From positions 87,396,371 to 87,460,370 of the forward strand of contig CM050449.1 of assembly GCA_027563935.2 (NCBI GenBank): a stretch of DNA of 64,000 nucleotides, read 5' to 3'. Of this stretch, positions 58,904-64,000 are shown piece after piece. The stretch's first letter is position 1. Each line of letters starts with the position of its first letter. The translations under genes were made by a program, and so were the position numbers. The notes beneath the pieces are model-generated. The model had not been told where the DNA came from. It did not search any database and saw only the letters and a list, made by a program, of their open reading frames with translations. This stretch comes from Costus lasius (Eukaryota > Streptophyta > Magnoliopsida > Zingiberales > Costaceae).

Positions 58904-60573
58904 TATTGGGAAATGTTAGACAATTTTTAAAATAAAAAAATAGAAGAAGCGATGCCCGAAACGAGTTTTCTAATTCAACAAGGACCGGTCTTACAAGGGA
59001 ACCACCAGATGTGATAGAGCATGTACCTTTAATGCAATTTAGGAGCTGTTGATGACAACGTTGAGACACGCAAGTGCCTGTACTCTACGCTCATGCACAT
59101 ATGGGCTCTTCAAGATCTCTCATTTTCCACACTCAGTGCTAGCCTTGGGAGAAGAGATCCACGCCTCTGGGATTTAGCATCTTGCTTGCGCCACCTTGTA
59201 GAAGATGCGCCAAGGTGTGTCTTTGCACCACCAACAAGATGAGGTGCGCAAGCGAGAAGTACTATAACCTTCCCTTCACAAGTGCCAATCCACAAGTAGA
59301 TGCGCCAATGGAAGAGAAGGAAGCCACCACCAAGAGGTCTTGCACCACCAAGGAGGAATCTTGTCACCACAAGGGAGAAGGGGGTCACAACTTCACAAGG
59401 GGCAGCCAAGAGAGATCTTGGCGGCTAGGGTTTGAGTGAGGAGAGGAAATGTCCTAAGCAGATAGGGTTCAGAGAGATGAAATATGATATGATAGGATAT
59501 ACTCTTGATAGGTCAAAATTATACCTTAAGACATGATAGGATATACTCTTGTGATGTCCTAGGCAGCTAGGGTTCAGAGAGATAAGCATGATGATATGCA
59601 CCCCATAGCGCCTCCTTATAAAGAGTTAAGTCGCGGTCCCACTGCTTAAGTCACAAATAAATATATTATATTTATTTTTATTAATTGAATATAAATATTC
59701 AATTATGTGTTTAAGCTGTGGACCCCTCGTGATTATGCTAAAATCAATTGACAAACCTCCGGATAAATCTGGCAACTTTTATGTCACTTGACTCGTTGAC
59801 TAAACCTAGTCAACCGAGGTCAAATGTGGTTACCCGAAGTCTAAGTCTGTGAAGGAACTTAGTTTGTGAGGCTAAGTCCAGGGTTTGAATCCTGTTGCAG
59901 ATGAAATATGCGCAGTAGAAACCGGCCGAGATTCGGGGCCCTGGACCTGGTGTGTGATGGGTGGGTATATGTCAGACACCGATTGAGGTAGACATGGGGC
60001 CGTGGCCAAGTTGCCATGGGCCGAGAGCTGGGCCATCACAATGCATCCATATGTGGGGGGGGGGGGTTCCTTGGCAAGCCGTACCTCTCATACGGCTCAT
60101 GATATACCCAATGATAACCATTATAGCCTCTCTATTACGGCGAGGCGTTAGATTATATCAAAGTATATTCCTTATTATATAGAGATACAGACTCCCTTAA
60201 GTTGAAGAACAAATGCACCTCTGTTATTGTAAATTTTAACTTGAGTCACAAAGTTAAAACTTCACGGTGGGTCGGTCCAGTATATCTATCTCGACACACC
60301 CATATACCTAAATTTAGCACCTCGTGCTCAACCAGCACATAAACTAGTCTCACTTACACCATAGTTGTCCCCTATCCACTATGGCACTCGACTAGAGACA
60401 TAACATTATAGATACGATGGATCTTTAGAGACATCATCATATAAACACACATATTCATAAATGTATCGAAAACCCATGACAATGACAATTCCAGGATAAA
60501 TAAATATCAGAAATAAATAGATGTAGTACAAATATCCAAACCAACAACAGGTCCTAGGGCATACACACTAACA
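58904..60573 (-). repeat. Copia 3' LTR with an embedded SINE-like repeat
   Basis: The minus-strand start TGTTAGTGTGTATGCCC follows a purine tract AAGTGGAAGA. It contains a SINE-like insertion at ~59840-60042 and an 11-base G run just after it. Reading frames at 59110-59439 and 59961 are LTR shadows. Confidence 0.75.
59840..60042 (+). repeat. SINE-like repeat
   Basis: B-box-like GGGTTTGAATCC near 59889, then GATGAAATATGCGCAG, GTGTGATGGGTGG and the terminal GGGCCATCACA, the same order as 37430-37572. Confidence 0.55.
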
Positions 60574-61077
60574 ATCTTCCACTTGTACTAAGACTTAGTT
60601 GTTCAGAAATCTCAATCCTTTGTATCTAGTTTGACCATTATGCTTTTGGTGCGCTAAAAGCTTGGTTAGTGGGTGTAATAGATTGCTCTGTGTCGACTCT
60701 ATATATCTTCACATCACCTCTGTCAATTATCTCCCGGATCATGTGAAAGCCTCGAAGTATGTGCTTGGATCTTTGATGAGACCTTGGTTCCTTGACCTAT
60801 GTGATCACTCCATTATTATCACAAAGGAGTTCAATGGGATCCACAGCACCGGGAACCACCTAAAGTTCAGTGATGAACTTTTTAATCCAAACTGCTTGTT
60901 TGGCTGCCTCAGAAGCCACAACATACTATGCTTTTATTGTAGAATCTATTACAATAGACTGCTTGAAGCTTTTCCAGCATACAACACCTCCATTCATCAT
61001 GAACACATAGCTGGGTTGCGATCTAAAGTCATCTGGGTCTAACTAGAAAGAAGAATCAATATGCCCTTGGATACTGA
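60574..61077 (-). pseudogene. pol: Copia RNase H remnant
   Basis: Minus strand: GGVVCWKSFKQSIVIDST, then YVVASEAAKQAVWIKKFI, DPIELLCDNNGVIT, KEPRSHQRSKHILRGFHMIR and REIIDRGDVKIYRVDT. This is an Angela-type RNase H and tail with several stops. It is interrupted at its N-terminal side by the gypsy LTR at 61078. Confidence 0.85.
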
Positions 61078-61910
61078 TGTTACGCCCCCGAGCGCCACCC
61101 GGGACCCACACTGGGAATCCCGTGCCTCGGGACGCAACAACAATGTACCTGACAAGTCAACACGAAATCCAAGAGGTACAGAATAGATATAATAACATAA
61201 ACCGAAGGCCAAACCGGCCACAAAATATCCATAATACAAACCAACAGACATAAGACTGACGCAGTGGTCAACAAAACCCAACAAAAATAAGATCGGCACA
61301 GCGGTCAATAAGTCCAAGGCAACATAACATAATAAACAACAAACTCAACATATGCAGCTCAACCCAACCAGACTGGCAGTCCATATCTAGCTATCTAAGG
61401 TGCTCTAGATGGAGCCGCACCTGAACCTGGAGGCAAGTCAAAGGGGGTTAACCGGAGGTTAAGTAGGGATATATCAAATTGTATGGTGCATGATCAGAAT
61501 ATAAGAATTTACCAAATTACCACCGTAACTCTACATGTCCCGTATAGCGTATAATCAGACTAAAATATGCATCAATATAGTATCATCACACACAAATAAA
61601 ATTGGGAGCTGTTACAGTAGTGGTCCGAGACCCGTAACTCTATAATAGAGTAGTCCCTACTGATGGCTCCCCGAACAGTAGAGATGACTATCCGTCGATA
61701 GCCCGCTAGTGTAGCGTCCTACACTCAGTACAACCCATCTTGCCGAAGCAATCCTCGGGTTGACAACATATCCGAGACCTCAAGCTCATATCATCGAGCT
61801 CTCTCAGTCTAAAACAAGCACAGGGAGACGATCACACAACATCTCAAAATCTAACAGGCAATAACTGAGGTATATTGAACTGTCTATCACTAGACATTCA
61901 ACCCTCAATG

Positions 61911-61957
<47 letters not shown>

Positions 61958-63204
61958 CAACATAACAAATACCGACTGACAGAACAATACCAAATACTCA
62001 TACCATGTAGCATGCAATCATGTTATGTCAACAGATATAAGAATCGAGCAGAACGGAATCAGAAATGTAGTCAACAGTAATAACAGCGATAAGAAGGTGT
62101 CGCTAACTAAATAAGCGGTTGGCACCGTAATAAAGGAAGGAGGTAGAATCCCTACCTCAAAAGCAAACGAACAGTAAATAAATCCAACTAGTAATCACGC
62201 GTAATAATCAATAGGTCCTAACAAATTAATCAAGGTATAAGTCAATGGTATCTCATTATAATCCATTTTACTATAATCATCAATTAACATGCTAATCTGA
62301 GTTCGTTAAGTAGTTATGTCCAGATCTAGGTTATTTAATCACGTTCGTCAGATATACAAGTCCAGGTTCTATTTACGCATGCATTCATATAAATACATAT
62401 GGGGTCGGGTCGGGGTACTAACCTAGTTCGCAGCCACGTGCGAACGTATAACATCACGTAACATCAGAGTATGCAAGAACTAACCCAAATACGCAGATCG
62501 CGGCATCGGCACGGATCATGAGTTTCACCGGAACAATGCCGCCGGAACAGTAACCTCGCCGGAACAGTACCCCGGAGTTCACAAATCACCGAAAATCAAA
62601 GCAGAAAGCTTTGCCATTTGCCGAAGATCAGAGATGAGGGCAAGAGTTCACCGGAGGAGAAACTGCACCGCCAAAATCATGTTTCTGGCGTGGTTCCCAT
62701 CCAAACCCTAGTTCGCTGGACGCAGTGGCGAGGGAGGCAGCGGGCTACTTCGGAGTAGTAGATTGACGCCGGAAGGAGAGGGGAAAAATGTCGCCGGAGC
62801 AGGAAGAGGGCGTGTGCATGTTGCGTCTAGCACCGAACCAAAATCGCGAGCTAAGGAGGGGAATCAATGCCGAACAACTTGTTGGACTAGGGCCGCATCG
62901 TCGCCGGCACCAGATCCCACCAGAGGAGACGCCAGATGCAAGGGGAGTGAAGCTAAGGTGATGAATAGAAGGAGGGGCGGCGTACGTTTGTGAGGGAGAT
63001 GTGCGACGTCGGGGGAAGACATAGAGATAGGAGAGGAGCTTGTTCATGGGCGAACAAGAGAGGAATGGGCCGCAGGACAACAACACATGGGTTTAACCAC
63101 CGTGCACAGCGATAAGTCCAATCAGTCACATCAGCTAGATTTAAATAATAATATTTTATTTTAAAATTTTCCTCTCGTTTGTCCCCTATGTCATGAACGT
63201 AACA
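61078..63204 (-). repeat. Gypsy 3' LTR
   Basis: 2,127 bp bounded by TGTTACGCCC and GAACGTAACA on the + strand. It contains a (TA)n run at ~61914-61957. Reading frames at 62745-63243 are not convincing genes. Confidence 0.8.
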
Positions 63205-63284
63205 TTCTCCCCACCTTAAAAGAATTTGGTCCCCAAATTTCATACATATTTATTAATGATAAGCAAACAGGATTACAAAAGCGG

Positions 63285-64000
63285 TAATACAACAATCACT
63301 CGTCTACTCCTCCATCTTTGGGAATAGATCCGGATGTCTCCTCATAAACTCGTCCTCACGCTCCCAAGTAGCCTCACTCTCAGGATGATTCTTTCATTTG
63401 ACTTTGATCAGGCTGATAACTTTATTCCTCAATTGGTGCTCTTTGCACTCTAAGATTTTCACAGGCATCTCCGCATATGTAGCATCCTGCCTGACATGAA
63501 CAACACCATGGGTCAATACATGAGAAGGATCTGCTACATACTTGCACAACATAGACACGTGGAACACTGGGTGGATATGTGTGTGCATCGGTGGAAGCGC
63601 TATTCGGTATGCGACTGGTCCAACTCTCTCCAGTATCTCAAAAGGACCAACATACTGTGGGGCTAACTTACTAGAATATCCAAATCTAGTCGTACCCTTC
63701 TTCGGACAAACCTGAAGAACACGTGATCACCAACATCAAACTTGAGTGGATGTCGTCTCTTGTCCGCGTAACTCTTTTGTGGGCTTTGGGCAGTTAGTAA
63801 TTTCTATCTAATAAGCTGAACCGCTTAGTGTCGTACTCTAACATAGCCGGTCCCAATACACGGCTTTCACCAGCTTCATCCCATAACACCGGGGATTTGC
63901 ACCTTCTGCCGTATAGAGCCTCAAACGGTGCCATCTGGATAGCAGAATGGTAACTATTATTATATGCAAATTCCACCAAGTGCAGGTGGCATTCCCAACC
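63285..64000 (-). pseudogene. pol: Gypsy integrase C-terminus and chromodomain-like tail
   Basis: 63979-63794 reads EFAYNNSYHSAIQMAPFEAL and YGRRCKSP, the end of the integrase core. After a frameshift come [18 protein letters not shown] and [23 protein letters not shown] at ~63394 replaces the expected Trp in LIKVKW, and the same frame continues ATWEREDEFMRRHPDLF to a stop near 63300. This is the typical Del/Tekay-type pol end. The 5' part lies off the window. Confidence 0.85.

Larger units (their letters stand above)
58904..61077 (-). mobile_element. 3' end of an Angela-like copia element, cut by a gypsy insertion
   Basis: 3' LTR (58904-60573) plus RNase H remnant (60574-61077), same family as the copia at 7887. 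The remainder should lie beyond the gypsy element that begins at 61078, outside the window. Confidence 0.8.
53957..64000 (+). other. Presumed first intron of the MADS-box gene, continuing off the window
   Basis: Starts at the GT donor 53957. No K-domain exon is recognised through 64000, so the intron is at least 10 kb if the gene is intact. 53957-55275, 55445-55668 and 55979-56341 are unique-looking AT-rich sequence with no gene seen. A frame at 54965 (E/K/R-rich, from a GA-rich tract) is low complexity. Confidence 0.55.
61078..64000 (-). mobile_element. Chromovirus-type Ty3/gypsy element, 3' portion
   Basis: 3' LTR 61078-63204 with inverted ends TGTTACG/CGTAACA, a purine tract (minus strand AAGGTGGGGAGAA, 63206-63218), then the C-terminal part of pol. 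The left target site is probably ACTGA (61073-61077). The 5' part is beyond the window. Confidence 0.85.

Noticed and set aside
60574..61042. 126-residue plus-strand frame at 60662
   Set aside because: Antisense shadow of the copia RNase H remnant, which is clear on the minus strand.
61914..61957. (TA)n run as a possible special site
   Set aside because: Ordinary dinucleotide microsatellite in a gypsy LTR.

Overview
This is a transposon-saturated plant nuclear window. The only non-transposon gene I can support is the first exon of a type II (MIKC) MADS-box gene (53775-53956, + strand, SOC1/TM3-like). A flowering plant is certain. A monocot is my guess, from the GC-rich exon and the abundance of Angela-type copia elements. 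Apart from that exon, every recognisable protein belongs to a mobile element, and nearly all are broken.

Layout. 230-38073 reads as one Mutator-like DNA transposon (MULE). It has long divergent terminal inverted repeats (TIRs) and a 9-bp target duplication (GAAAATAGT at 221-229, GAAAATAGC at 38074-38082). It carries a FAR1/MURA-type transposase remnant (20522-21666 and 29760-30412). Inside both TIRs lie arrays of the same ~150-bp repeat in mirror orientation, about 3.6 units on the left and about 34 on the right. The MULE has been inflated from about 9 kb to 37.8 kb by nested insertions. An Athila-like LTR element (582-19665) splits the left TIR. A young Angela-like copia (21667-29759) splits the transposase. 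A 1.7-kb repeat with inverted ends (35879-37572) splits the right TIR. The Athila-like element is itself filled with two solo LTRs (1782-3433, 4732-6402), a truncated copia (7887-14634) and a truncated gypsy element (14635-18960).

38.1-52.9 kb holds a foldback MITE (38534-38931), a complete but decayed Ale/Retrofit copia with TSD AACAT (39120-43950), and a minus-strand Athila-like complex (44115-52880). That complex is arranged internal-LTR-internal-LTR and lacks RT, RNase H and integrase.

52.9-64 kb is the MADS-box upstream region, its exon 1, and a first intron that runs off the window (>10 kb). The intron carries two MITEs, a gypsy solo LTR, an Athila LTR fragment, a copia 3' end, and the 3' LTR and pol end of a chromovirus-type gypsy element.

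Limits: all alignments were made by eye. Boundaries with matching target duplications are firm. Others are estimates and are marked as such.
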